Shown: in pieces, positions 42,677 through 49,558 of the stretch | Numbering within the stretch: position 1 is the stretch's first letter | Layout: the number at the start of each line of letters is the position of its first letter | Assembly (NCBI RefSeq): GCF_002394865.1 | Contig: NZ_DGUZ01000008.1 | Span: forward strand, 47,294-96,851 | Reading direction: 5' to 3' | Source of the DNA: Fibrobacter sp. UBA4297 | GTDB taxonomy: Bacteria > Fibrobacterota > Fibrobacteria > Fibrobacterales > Fibrobacteraceae | Length of the DNA: 49,558 nucleotides | Position numbers and translations under genes: made by a program | The notes under the pieces: generated by a model | Seen by the model: the letters and a program-made list of their open reading frames with translations, nothing else | Databases searched by the model: none | Told to the model about the DNA's origin: nothing

Positions 42677-44506
42677 ATGTGCGGAATTATCGGATATAAT
42701 GGAAAAGGGGAAGCTTTGCCAGTCCTCATCGAAGGACTTAAGAAAATGGAATACCGAGGCTATGATAGCTCAGGTGTTGCCGTCATTGAAAACGGTCAAA
42801 TAAAAGTTGTCCGTGCATCTGGAAAAATCAAGGCTCTCGAAGACAAATTAAAGAACGCACCGCTCAAAGGTTCTATAGGCATTGCGCACACCCGTTGGGC
42901 AACTCACGGCGCCCCGACCGAGACAAACGCCCACCCGCACACAAGCTATGATGGAAAGATTTCGATAGTCCACAACGGCATCATCGAAAACTACGCAAGC
43001 CTCAAGGCAAAGCTCATCTCCGAAGGTATCGAATTCAAGTCCGAAACCGATACCGAAGTCGTAGCCCACCTCATCGCCCGCTATTACAATGGCGACCTCA
43101 AGTCCGCCGTGCTCAAGACTCTCAAGCAAATCGAAGGTACTTTTGGACTTGGTGTTGTCTGCAGCGATGAGCCGAATGTTTTGATTGGTGCCCGCCGCGG
43201 AAGCCCGCTCATTTTGGGCATTGGAAACGATGGTGACTTTTACCTCGCCAGTGACGTTTCCGCCATCATCAACCACACGCAGAAAGTTGTTTACCTCGAT
43301 GACAACGACGTTGTCCAAATCAAGGACGGCGGTTACTCCATCGTGAACATGAGTAGCCACGAAGTGCAGCGCGAAGTCCAGGACGTGGAATTTGATGCCG
43401 ATGCCGTTGCCAAGGGCGGATTCCCGCACTTCATGCTCAAGGAAATTTTCGAACAGCCCGAAGTGCTCCGCAATACAATGCGCGGTCGTTTGCTCACCGC
43501 CGAAGGCAACGCAAAGCTCGCCGGCCTCGACACGAACATCAAGGAACTCCGAAACATCAACCGCATCATCATCACCGCCTGCGGCACGAGCTACTATGCA
43601 GGCATGGTCGGCGAATACATGATCGAAGACTTGGCCGGCGTCCCGGTCGAAGTCGAATACGCTTCAGAATTCCGCTACAGAAACCCGATTATCAAGCCGG
43701 GTACTCTCGTCATTGCCATCAGCCAGTCCGGTGAAACTGCAGACACGCTCGCCGCTCTCCGCGAAGCCCAGCAAAAAGGCGCGACCGCGCTCGCCATCTG
43801 TAACGGTGTCGGTTCGACAATTGCACGTACAAGTGATGGCGGCGTTTACCTGCACGCAGGCCCGGAAATCGGCGTGGCCAGCACCAAGGCGTTCACAAGC
43901 CAGGTCACCGTGCTCGCCATGATAGCCCTTTTGCTCGGCCGCCAGCGCAGACTCAGCTTTGAAACAGGCGCCGACATCGTAAAGGATCTTTTGGAACTCC
44001 CGGATCTTGTCACGGAAACGCTCAAGCTCTCCGACAGCATCGCTGAAATTGCAAAGACGCTCTGCAAGGCAAACAACTTCTTGTACCTCGGTCGCCACTT
44101 CTGCTACCCGGTCGCCATGGAAGGCGCTTTGAAGCTTAAGGAAATCAGCTACATTCACGCTGAAGGCTACCCCGCTGCAGAAATGAAGCACGGTCCGATA
44201 GCCCTTATCGACGAAAACATGCCGGTCGTGGTCATCGCCCCGAAGGATTCGCTCTTCGACAAGATTATCAGCAACATCCGCGAAATCAAGGCCCGCGGTG
44301 GCAAGGTCATTGCCGTCACGACGGAAGATTGCCACCCGCTCGACGAAATCGCAGACCACATCATCACGGTCCCGAAGACCCGCCCGATGCTCATGCCGAT
44401 CCTCACCTGCATTCCGCTCCAGTTGCTCGCCTACCACATCGCCGTATTGCGCGGAAACGACGTGGACCAGCCGAGAAACCTCGCCAAGAGCGTGACGGTG
44501 GAATAA
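42677..44506 (+). CDS. glmS: Glutamine--fructose-6-phosphate aminotransferase (isomerizing)
   Basis: 609 residues. Cys2 (MCGIIGYNG) is the glutaminase nucleophile; YRGYDSSGVAV and HTRWATHG complete the N-terminal domain. Two SIS domains follow (ACGTSYYAGMVGEYMIE, ISQSGETADTLAALR; GRHFCYPVAMEGALKLKEISYIHAE), and the protein ends DQPRNLAKSVTVE. It makes glucosamine-6-phosphate, the entry to peptidoglycan and LPS sugars. AGGAAATATT precedes the ATG. The 128-base leader is too short for a glmS ribozyme. Confidence 0.97.
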   Translation: MCGIIGYNGKGEALPVLIEGLKKMEYRGYDSSGVAVIENGQIKVVRASGKIKALEDKLKNAPLKGSIGIAHTRWATHGAPTETNAHPHTSYDGKISIVHNGIIENYASLKAKLISEGIEFKSETDTEVVAHLIARYYNGDLKSAVLKTLKQIEGTFGLGVVCSDEPNVLIGARRGSPLILGIGNDGDFYLASDVSAIINHTQKVVYLDDNDVVQIKDGGYSIVNMSSHEVQREVQDVEFDADAVAKGGFPHFMLKEIFEQPEVLRNTMRGRLLTAEGNAKLAGLDTNIKELRNINRIIITACGTSYYAGMVGEYMIEDLAGVPVEVEYASEFRYRNPIIKPGTLVIAISQSGETADTLAALREAQQKGATALAICNGVGSTIARTSDGGVYLHAGPEIGVASTKAFTSQVTVLAMIALLLGRQRRLSFETGADIVKDLLELPDLVTETLKLSDSIAEIAKTLCKANNFLYLGRHFCYPVAMEGALKLKEISYIHAEGYPAAEMKHGPIALIDENMPVVVIAPKDSLFDKIISNIREIKARGGKVIAVTTEDCHPLDEIADHIITVPKTRPMLMPILTCIPLQLLAYHIAVLRGNDVDQPRNLAKSVTVE

Positions 44507-44523
44507 GGCATTGGCCTTCGGCC

Positions 44524-44558
44524 AGTTACTAGTTAGTAGTTCTTAGTTACTAGTAATA
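44524..44558. repeat. Tandem heptamer repeat, AGTTACT class
   Basis: In-phase AGTTACT, AGTTAGT, AGTTCTT, AGTTACT, AGTAATA, right after glmS. Confidence 0.85.
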
Positions 44559-44604
44559 ACTTTATCTCCCCTGCACTGTCACGGAGCGATAATAAACAAT
44601 TAAA

Positions 44605-44632
44605 CATTCCCTCCCGATGGGAGGGTATTTTC
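44605..44632 (+). terminator. Terminator of glmS
   Basis: CCCTCCC-GAT-GGGAGGG followed by TATTTTC, about 100 bases after the stop and beyond the heptamer array. Confidence 0.85.
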
Positions 44633-44675
44633 GTCACGTATAAACTCTAAAAACATACGTTAAAAGAACACTAGT

Positions 44676-45266
44676 TCAATATCGGGGCAAGAAAAATCCC
44701 TTTATACACTTCTTATTACGAACACACACTTGGATATGATTCTTATCTCCAAATTGAGTTCCCGGATAAGCTGGAGCTCCTTCAGTAAATGCACCGCGAG
44801 CAGTATCAAAATAAGGAATATCTTCGGCAATATCCCTTAAAGAATGCAAATGTTCTATCAAAAAACAATCCAAATACCTTAGAACTCCACTAGGATTTGG
44901 TTTTCCTTTTAAATCCGTATTTTGTGGTATAGGCGCCCCCATTCGCTTTAGATCTATGAGAAATTCAGGATAATCTTTAAAAAGCAATTCAATAAAATGC
45001 TTGTCTGTCAAATCAAGACATTTTTCCAGCGTATAGACAACGCCAATTGCAAACGGTTCCTTAAATTTCGGATAATGATTACTCGCCCAATCTAAAGCTC
45101 TATCGTAGTTATTTTCCCACACATAGAATCCATGACCAAGCCATTCATAATCATGAGCACTCATGTGAATGCGATTAGGATGAAGAATTAAATCTATCCC
45201 CACTTTTTTTTCGCAACCATGAAATCCAATATATAAATTAGGACGGTCCAAGTAGATATCGTCCAT
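44676..45266 (-). CDS. Putative ADP-ribosyltransferase-fold toxin of a two-gene module
   Basis: 196 residues, no signal peptide. Near the N-terminus are YIGFHGC (about 12-18) and SAHDYEWLGHGFYVWEN (about 36-52) followed by RALDWA. This order (H-G, S-x-x-x-W-L-G-x-G-x-Y-x-W-E, then A-x-x-W-A) resembles ART-like toxins such as the DUF3990 type, but the match is by eye. It follows a 54-residue frame by 8 bases, with AAAGGA ahead of the ATG overlapping that frame's end. Codon use is AT-rich (TTA, ATA, AAA), unlike the housekeeping genes, which suggests transfer. Toxin role is inferred from the fold hint and the small upstream partner. Confidence 0.6.
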   Translation of the reverse strand: MDDIYLDRPNLYIGFHGCEKKVGIDLILHPNRIHMSAHDYEWLGHGFYVWENNYDRALDWASNHYPKFKEPFAIGVVYTLEKCLDLTDKHFIELLFKDYPEFLIDLKRMGAPIPQNTDLKGKPNPSGVLRYLDCFLIEHLHSLRDIAEDIPYFDTARGAFTEGAPAYPGTQFGDKNHIQVCVRNKKCIKGFFLPRY

Positions 45267-45274
45267 AAAAAGGT

Positions 45275-45439
45275 CTATCCTTTAGGCGTTTGAGCCTGGA
45301 TACACCTACGATAAAGAGCAGTCATTCTGCCCGTTTTAGTAAGGATACCCGCTCTTTGCAACCGTCGAAGAGCGGCCTCCCTTGAGTGATCCATCGTTTC
45401 GATGGCATGTAAAGTGTCTTTTATCAAATTTTCAGTCAT
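45275..45439 (-). CDS. 54-residue protein, putative antitoxin
   Basis: The start at 45439 has GAGG seven bases ahead; the longer frame to 45559 runs through the promoter. The sequence is MTENLIKDTLHAIETMDHS then REAALRRLQRAGILTKTGRM and a basic end. The helix SREAALRRLQRAGI and the following TKTGR fit a small DNA- or partner-binding protein. It comes first in an operon with the ART-like gene, the usual antitoxin-toxin order. A promoter with TTGACT and TATATT lies directly upstream. Confidence 0.6.
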   Translation of the reverse strand: MTENLIKDTLHAIETMDHSREAALRRLQRAGILTKTGRMTALYRRCIQAQTPKG

Positions 45440-45459
45440 AATTATACCTCTATACCATA

Positions 45460-45489
45460 AATATACAATAAGAGCAAATTGGTAGTCAA
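45460..45489 (-). promoter_or_regulatory. Promoter of the putative toxin-antitoxin pair
   Basis: Leftward TTGACT (45484-45489), 18 bases, TATATT (45460-45465). The start of transcription would be near 45453, a few bases before the GAGG ribosome binding site. Confidence 0.65.
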
Positions 45490-45538
45490 GAGGGCGCAAT
45501 TTCGAGGAAAAAGCGCTCACATCACTGAAAAAACACAC

Positions 45539-45615
45539 ATTTAGAGAGTTATACCGCAAAAAAGTGCTTATAATTCTCTAAATCTCATATTTTTTTGGCA
45601 CATTTAGAGAATTAT
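45539..45615. repeat. Three copies of a 14-15 base motif, one inverted
   Basis: ATTTAGAGAGTTATA (45539-45553), its inverted copy TATAATTCTCTAAAT (45569-45583), and ATTTAGAGAATTAT (45602-45615). Copies 1 and 2 form an inverted repeat with 14 of 15 matching. They lie between the MBOAT stop and the toxin-antitoxin promoter. Confidence 0.75.
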
Positions 45616-45632
45616 CGCGAGGTTTTTGCCGT

Positions 45633-47057
45633 TTAATACTGCCCGTAAATAAACGGACTTCCCCCTGTATACGCCCAGCATAAAATTAGGCCAATTTCGA
45701 CAAAGAATAAAACCAAATGCCAAAAACGTGATAAATCAAGAATAGGATAAAAACCTTCAATAGCACTCATATTCGCTTTTATCGCTACAAGTTTTCTACG
45801 CTTCGATGAAATATAAGCACAGCAGCTAGCGACAAGAACAAATACAATTGCAATAAAGAACCACATATAAGGTTGCTCCAGCCCTGTTTCAAAACTACCG
45901 ATCCGTTTTATAATTATCAAAGCATCCGTTACCGAGTCCGCTCTAAAGAAAATCCAACAAAAAGAAGTGAATGCGAATGTCAATACAATTGAAAATGCCG
46001 TTACAACGGAGTTCGGTTTTTTGTTTGGGCTCCCAGTAACCGTCATCCATGCCTTATGAACGGCAAGAGCGCAACCATGCAGCAATCCCCATATAACATA
46101 GGTCCAATTTGCACCATGCCATAAACCGCCCAAAAGCATCGTTACGATTAAGTTGATATAGGTTCGAATTTTTCCCTTACGATTACCACCAAGCGATATA
46201 TACAAATAATCCAACAACCAAGAAGAAAGCGATATGTGCCAACGTTTCCACAGTTCTGTTACATTATGCGACAAATAAGGAAGATTGAAGTTCCTCGGAA
46301 GATTAAATCCCAATATTTTCGCTATTCCTATAGCCATATCGGAATAGCCTGAAAAATCAAGATAAATTTGCAAAGAATACGCAAAAACCGCAAGTAATAC
46401 TGTTGCGCTACCAAAGGCATTGGGAGTATCGTAGACTTGATTTACAAAAACAGACAATCTATCTGCAAGAACAATTTTTTTGAATAAACCAAAGACGAAA
46501 ATCTGAACACCACTGGAAAATGAAATCCAGCCTATTTCGCGTTTTTGGTCCATTTGTTCAAAGAAGTCTCCACTTCTTTGAATCGGTCCCGAAACCAATT
46601 TTGGGAAAAAAGCCAAATATAGGGAAACATCCCTAAAGTTCCGACTAGCAACTTTTCCTTTTTGTACATCAACTACATAGCTAATCGCACTAAAAGTAAA
46701 GAATGACATTCCTATAGGTAGAATAATATCCAAGGTTCTGCAATCAAAATTGAAAATATTCGCAAATGATTCGATAAAGAAATTGGTGTACTTGAAATAG
46801 GAAAGTGCCAGTAAAGGCAAGAGTATCCCCATAAAAGTCCATTTTTCTTGTTTTGCAAAAAACCATGTTGATAAACTTACCGCAAATAAAACAAGAGCAA
46901 AACGAAAATCAGCATAAATAACAAATAAGTAGCTACTTAGAAGCAGAATCCACTGTGTGCAAATAATACTCTTATTTTCAAAGAAACGGTTGCAAAAATA
47001 GATTAGCCCAAAGACTACAGCAACAAGAGCAAATAAAATAAAACTGGTCATCGACAT
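45633..47057 (-). CDS. MBOAT-family membrane O-acyltransferase (AlgI-like)
   Basis: 474 residues with about ten hydrophobic segments. The MBOAT hallmarks are SYVVDVQKG, FPKLVSGPIQR, YLDFSGYSDMAIG, LWKRWHISLSSWL and the catalytic His region GLWHGANWTYVIWGLLHG (His314, His327). The enzyme passes acyl groups across the membrane to a surface polymer together with an SGNH protein. It starts two bases after the stop of the SGNH gene, with AGGAAAAC as ribosome binding site inside that gene's end. AT-rich codon use. The acceptor (polysaccharide, peptidoglycan or teichoic-like polymer) is unknown. Confidence 0.92.
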   Translation of the reverse strand: MSMTSFILFALVAVVFGLIYFCNRFFENKSIICTQWILLLSSYLFVIYADFRFALVLFAVSLSTWFFAKQEKWTFMGILLPLLALSYFKYTNFFIESFANIFNFDCRTLDIILPIGMSFFTFSAISYVVDVQKGKVASRNFRDVSLYLAFFPKLVSGPIQRSGDFFEQMDQKREIGWISFSSGVQIFVFGLFKKIVLADRLSVFVNQVYDTPNAFGSATVLLAVFAYSLQIYLDFSGYSDMAIGIAKILGFNLPRNFNLPYLSHNVTELWKRWHISLSSWLLDYLYISLGGNRKGKIRTYINLIVTMLLGGLWHGANWTYVIWGLLHGCALAVHKAWMTVTGSPNKKPNSVVTAFSIVLTFAFTSFCWIFFRADSVTDALIIIKRIGSFETGLEQPYMWFFIAIVFVLVASCCAYISSKRRKLVAIKANMSAIEGFYPILDLSRFWHLVLFFVEIGLILCWAYTGGSPFIYGQY

Positions 47058-47059
47058 AT

Positions 47060-48076
47060 TTAGTTTTCCTTTTCAAGTTCCTTAATGGATTTATACACAG
47101 CCTTAGCCATACATTCATGGCCATATCGGTTTAAATGTCCTGAACCAATTTTTCCCGTAACAAAACCATGTGCAACATGATGTTCTTCATAAAACATTTT
47201 TTCAAAATCATCTGTTAAATCAACAAATGTAATCCCATACTCTTTAGATATTCGGCTAAATAAATTTTTCCTTTCCGAAAATTTAAATTCAATGGAGCCA
47301 TCTTTTTGTATTTTCCCTGTCGGATGGTAAGCTATTATAATTTGAGTTCCGTATTCTTTTTCAAGATTTCTGAGATATTCAAATAATTGATGATATGGTT
47401 TTGGATCAATTACATCATCCTTACTTTGAGCAAACTTTTTCTTTTCCCTATTTGGAGCGAAAATTTTCAACAGACCACCATCATATTGAAAATAAACCAA
47501 TCGAAAATAAGGTACTTTCTGTAATGTACCTATAATTCCTGAATCATAGCTCTTGGTATGTTTTACCGTTTTATTTTTAATATCATCAATATTCTTTTCT
47601 GAAACATTAACAGTACTCATTTCAATTACAACATATTTGGGCGATTTGGAAAACAAGCTCAAATTTTTATGAAGATATTGGCAAGTCTTAAAGAAATGAT
47701 GTCCTGATATTCCCATATTATAAACGGAATATTTTTCTTTTAAAAGTTCTTTCAATATATATGTGGCATTTTCAGTCTGCAAAACATTTGTTGCTTCCAT
47801 ATGAGAAGATCCAAGTATAAGTATATCTGGGTTTTCAATAACATTCTCGTTATTAAATCCCTGTGCATCGTATTGACCAAAGGCTATTCCCTCCGTAGCT
47901 TTTATCCAAATAGAATTTGGCGTCCAAACATAATCGGTGTTCCCTTTGGTATTTTCTACATGAACAGGTGTAACGCTATAGAGCAGCAATAATAAAGAAA
48001 GGATTACAGCCGATACAATCCAAGCAGCAACAACCTTCCCCACCCCTCTAGCAACACAAGCTATTTTTTTAATCAT
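47060..48076 (-). CDS. SGNH-like membrane-anchored acyltransferase partner (AlgX/DltD type)
   Basis: 338 residues from the ATG at 48076, with GAGG five bases ahead. An N-terminal membrane anchor (about 12-35) precedes a periplasmic domain with DILILGSSHMEA (about 84-95, candidate nucleophile Ser90/91), a mid-region YNMGISGHHFF, and GHLNRYGHECMA near the C-terminus, which fits the D/H-x-x-H end of SGNH hydrolases. With the following MBOAT it forms the usual two-gene O-acylation unit. Strongly AT-rich codon use marks it as acquired. Confidence 0.75.
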   Translation of the reverse strand: MIKKIACVARGVGKVVAAWIVSAVILSLLLLLYSVTPVHVENTKGNTDYVWTPNSIWIKATEGIAFGQYDAQGFNNENVIENPDILILGSSHMEATNVLQTENATYILKELLKEKYSVYNMGISGHHFFKTCQYLHKNLSLFSKSPKYVVIEMSTVNVSEKNIDDIKNKTVKHTKSYDSGIIGTLQKVPYFRLVYFQYDGGLLKIFAPNREKKKFAQSKDDVIDPKPYHQLFEYLRNLEKEYGTQIIIAYHPTGKIQKDGSIEFKFSERKNLFSRISKEYGITFVDLTDDFEKMFYEEHHVAHGFVTGKIGSGHLNRYGHECMAKAVYKSIKELEKEN

Positions 48077-48138
48077 TTGGTCCTCAATTCGGATAGACTC
48101 CAGATTCAAGAGTCAACTTCTTGACGACCGATCCAAAT

Positions 48139-48225
48139 AAAAAAGGCGTGGAGTCGTATCGTATACTTATCACTACTGCGGGCTACCACACCCTTCCATA
48201 CAATAAGCACAAAACGACCCACGCC
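48139..48225 (-). ncRNA. Structured element, copy A (leftward, terminator-like end)
   Basis: On the minus strand the 5' part GGCGTGGGTCGT pairs with ACGACTCCACGCC about 55 bases later, followed by TTTTTTATTT. This closes a long stem-loop with a terminator tail, like a small RNA gene. The loop contains TTGTATGG, GTGGTAG and CAGTAGT, which recur in copy B. No clear promoter was found. Being an RNA gene is an inference from structure. Confidence 0.45.
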
Positions 48226-48238
48226 CCAATAGGGACGT

Positions 48239-48307
48239 GAGTGTTCGTCTTATTCTTGTATGGTTTGAAAGTGGTAGTTTCAGTAGTAAGAATAAGAGTC
48301 GAAACTC
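48239..48307 (+). ncRNA. Structured element, copy B (rightward, inverted relative to copy A)
   Basis: The stem is GAG-TTCG-CTTATTCTT (from 48239) with AAGAATAAG-CGAA-CTC (to 48307). The loop holds TTGTATGG, GTGGTAG and CAGTAGT in the same order as copy A. No T run follows. Copies A and B point away from each other with 13 bases between. Confidence 0.4.
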
Positions 48308-48379
48308 AAAAAATCCGGTCGCCCCGAACCATTCGATACGGGGCTATGTCAATGGAAATTTAGTAAAAAATTCCATCAC

Positions 48380-48408
48380 TTGTTTTTCCACACCGCTTTT
48401 TGTATATT
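48380..48408 (+). promoter_or_regulatory. Promoter upstream of the RhuM gene
   Basis: TTGTTT (48380-48385), 17 bases, TATATT (48403-48408). Upstream at 48310-48375 are two small inverted repeats (CCCCG/CGGGG and GGAAATTT/AAATTCC). Confidence 0.7.
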
Positions 48409-48430
48409 CTCCAATAGTCAAGCTATAGTG

Positions 48431-48490
48431 GCAGGATAAACCTGCGACAAGCCGTATTTCTTATATCTAAAGGAATACGGCTTTTGTTGT
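48431..48490 (+). terminator. Leader hairpins with terminator-like element before the RhuM gene
   Basis: Hairpin GCAGG-ATAAA-CCTGC (48431-48445), then AAGCCGTATT (48449-48458) with AATACGGCTT (48474-48483) followed by TTGTTGTT. It lies between the promoter and the ribosome binding site, so it could attenuate the gene or end a small leader RNA of about 75 bases. Confidence 0.6.
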
Positions 48491-48507
48491 TATAAGGAGA
48501 AAAAAAA

Positions 48508-49452
48508 ATGACAGAAAACGAAAAGAAGGGAGAAATCGTAATTTACCAGCCGGAAGGCGAAATTCGATTAGAAGTACGAGTAGAAAACGAAACGGTATGG
48601 CTCACACAAGCTCAAATAGCAGAGTTGTTTCTAAAAGATCAATCTGTAATTGCAAGACATATAAAAAATGTGTTTAAAGAAGGTGAACTTACGCAAGAAA
48701 GTAATATGCAAATTTTGCATAATACTCTTTCAAAATTTAAGCCAACAACAATTTATTCTCTCGATGTTATCATATCCGTTGGTTATCGGGTAAAATCTTT
48801 ACGTGGAACGCAATTTCGCCGTTGGGCAAACCAAGTTTTAAAAGACTTCATGCTCAAGGGCTACGCCATAAACCAGAGAAAGATAGCAACAGACCTACAA
48901 ATTGCGGACCGTCTACATGAACACCAACAACTAATCAATAGGCAGAATGCTGAAATTGCGGATTTTAAAGATAAGACCGAAAAGCGACTTTCCACGGTCG
49001 AACAACATATAGACTTTTTTGTGAAAGCGGTACAAACACCTACTGGTGGGATTCTTGCAACAGGAACTCAGTTTGATGGACTTGTGTTAATCACCGATCT
49101 CGTAAAATCAGCAAAACTCTCTGTCGTATTCATCGATCCTTTTGCAACCACTGATGTATTGAAATTCGCCACAGCACGAGCAAAAGGGGTAACCGCAATC
49201 ATATACACTCCTCGCATTACTCCAGAATTTAAAGAAGCGGCAAGGCTGCACAACATTCAATATCCAGGGCTAGAACTAAAAACAATGCGTACAATTCATG
49301 ACCGTTTTTTACTTATTGACGATACTGTTTACCATTTCGGAGCTAGTTTTAAGGATATGGGAAACGAAATGACGGTATTTAGTGTTCTCGATTTCATCAC
49401 ACCCCAAGAAGTCATCAAAAAAGTCGAAGATTGCACTAAAGGTAAAAAATGA
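48508..49452 (+). CDS. RhuM-family protein with C-terminal PLD-like domain
   Basis: 314 residues. The N-terminal RhuM domain (about 8-125) has VWLTQAQIAELFLKDQSVIARHIKNVFKEGEL, then YSLDVIISVGYRVKSLRGTQFRRWANQVLKDFMLKGYAIN. A coiled region (about 130-170) follows. Residues of about 185-310 resemble a phospholipase-D-like nuclease fold ending in HDRFLLIDD, a variant of HxKxxxxD with Arg in place of Lys, then YHFGASFKDMG. One PLD motif per chain implies a dimeric active site if active. AAGGAG is eight bases ahead. RhuM genes are common in islands and next to restriction or defence genes; the function is not established. AT-rich codon use. Confidence 0.85.
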   Translation: MTENEKKGEIVIYQPEGEIRLEVRVENETVWLTQAQIAELFLKDQSVIARHIKNVFKEGELTQESNMQILHNTLSKFKPTTIYSLDVIISVGYRVKSLRGTQFRRWANQVLKDFMLKGYAINQRKIATDLQIADRLHEHQQLINRQNAEIADFKDKTEKRLSTVEQHIDFFVKAVQTPTGGILATGTQFDGLVLITDLVKSAKLSVVFIDPFATTDVLKFATARAKGVTAIIYTPRITPEFKEAARLHNIQYPGLELKTMRTIHDRFLLIDDTVYHFGASFKDMGNEMTVFSVLDFITPQEVIKKVEDCTKGKK

Positions 49453-49558
49453 CAAAAAAGTCCAAAATACAGTTGTACATTTCTATTATGGCGCATGGCG
49501 ATTCGCTAAAATTCTCTCGTCTTATTTCTATATTGTAGTTCAATGGTTGATTCCGAAG
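49453..49558. other. Tail of the window without a recognised gene
   Basis: AT-rich. An ATG at 49543 begins a frame that runs out of the window (MVDSE), without a clear ribosome binding site; it may be the next gene's start. Nothing else is supported. Confidence 0.3.

Noticed and set aside
15872..44558. CRISPR array
   Set aside because: The heptamer runs are direct short tandems without spacers, and no cas gene is present.
45449..45477. Alternative promoter TTGCTC-17-TATAGA for the toxin-antitoxin pair
   Set aside because: Its -10 element would overlap the ribosome binding site, so the TTGACT/TATATT pair just upstream is preferred.
48139..48225. tRNA, SRP RNA or integron attC site
   Set aside because: No cloverleaf, no SRP tetraloop signature and no GTTRRRY/RYYYAAC core pair could be found.
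48237..48428. 63-codon frame over the structured elements
   Set aside because: It starts in the stem of copy B, has no ribosome binding site and no hydrophobic or domain pattern.

Overview
The window looks like a chromosomal segment of a Gram-negative, didermic bacterium of the Fibrobacteres/Chlorobi/Bacteroidetes group, most likely a Fibrobacter. The reasons are an SprA-type outer-membrane translocon of type IX secretion, a short primary sigma factor without region 1.1, many lipoproteins with clear lipoboxes, Ser-rich linkers in secreted proteins, a fused SecDF and BatD/BatE-like proteins. The genus is my inference from gene content. No rRNA, tRNA, insertion sequence or CRISPR array was seen.

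Layout. 0-0.9 kb: end of a carboxyltransferase (pyruvate carboxylase B / oxaloacetate decarboxylase alpha type) and its terminator. 1-5.6 kb: three leftward cell-envelope genes, including a translationally coupled pair of a secreted lipase-like hydrolase and a secreted binding-type protein. 5.7-7 kb: LytS-type histidine kinase, divergent from rpoD (7.1-8 kb). 8-14 kb: rightward housekeeping run: S41 protease, MlaE permease, DUF721/DciA-like protein, gyrB, polyprenyl diphosphate synthase. 14-18.7 kb: lipoprotein, CorA-like transporter, secDF. 18.9-22.2 kb: two alpha-glucan enzymes (GH13 amylase and GH77 MalQ). 22.3-22.8 kb: two tandem, nearly identical 20-residue peptide genes, each with its own promoter, ribosome binding site and terminator. 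22.9-27.2 kb: batD, batE, a small lipoprotein with a damaged start, mnmA. 27.2-34.4 kb: sprA. 34.5-37.4 kb: AIPR-family (phage-resistance type) gene divergent from a leucine-rich-repeat gene. 37.5-44.5 kb: two overlapping S41 lipoprotein peptidases, an M23 lipoprotein, an FKBP lipoprotein and glmS. 44.6-49.6 kb: an AT-richer accessory block with a toxin-antitoxin-like pair, an MBOAT/SGNH acylation pair, an unusual pair of inverted structured elements, and a RhuM/PLD-like gene.

How the parts work together. Much of the window serves the cell envelope: protein export (SecDF, SprA), periplasmic folding and proteolysis (FKBP, three S41, M23), lipid transport (MlaE) and precursor supply (polyprenyl diphosphate, GlmS). 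The alpha-glucan enzymes fit glycogen or maltodextrin turnover. The right end looks horizontally acquired, with defence- or stress-type genes.

Intergenic DNA carries two repeat families: tandem heptamers that all begin with AG (AGTAGGA, AGTTACT, AGAACTT), and palindromes of the form GTCAT-stem-ATC. The strongest candidates for something undescribed are the twin 20-residue peptide genes at 22.35-22.74 kb and the inverted pair of structured elements at 48.14-48.31 kb.
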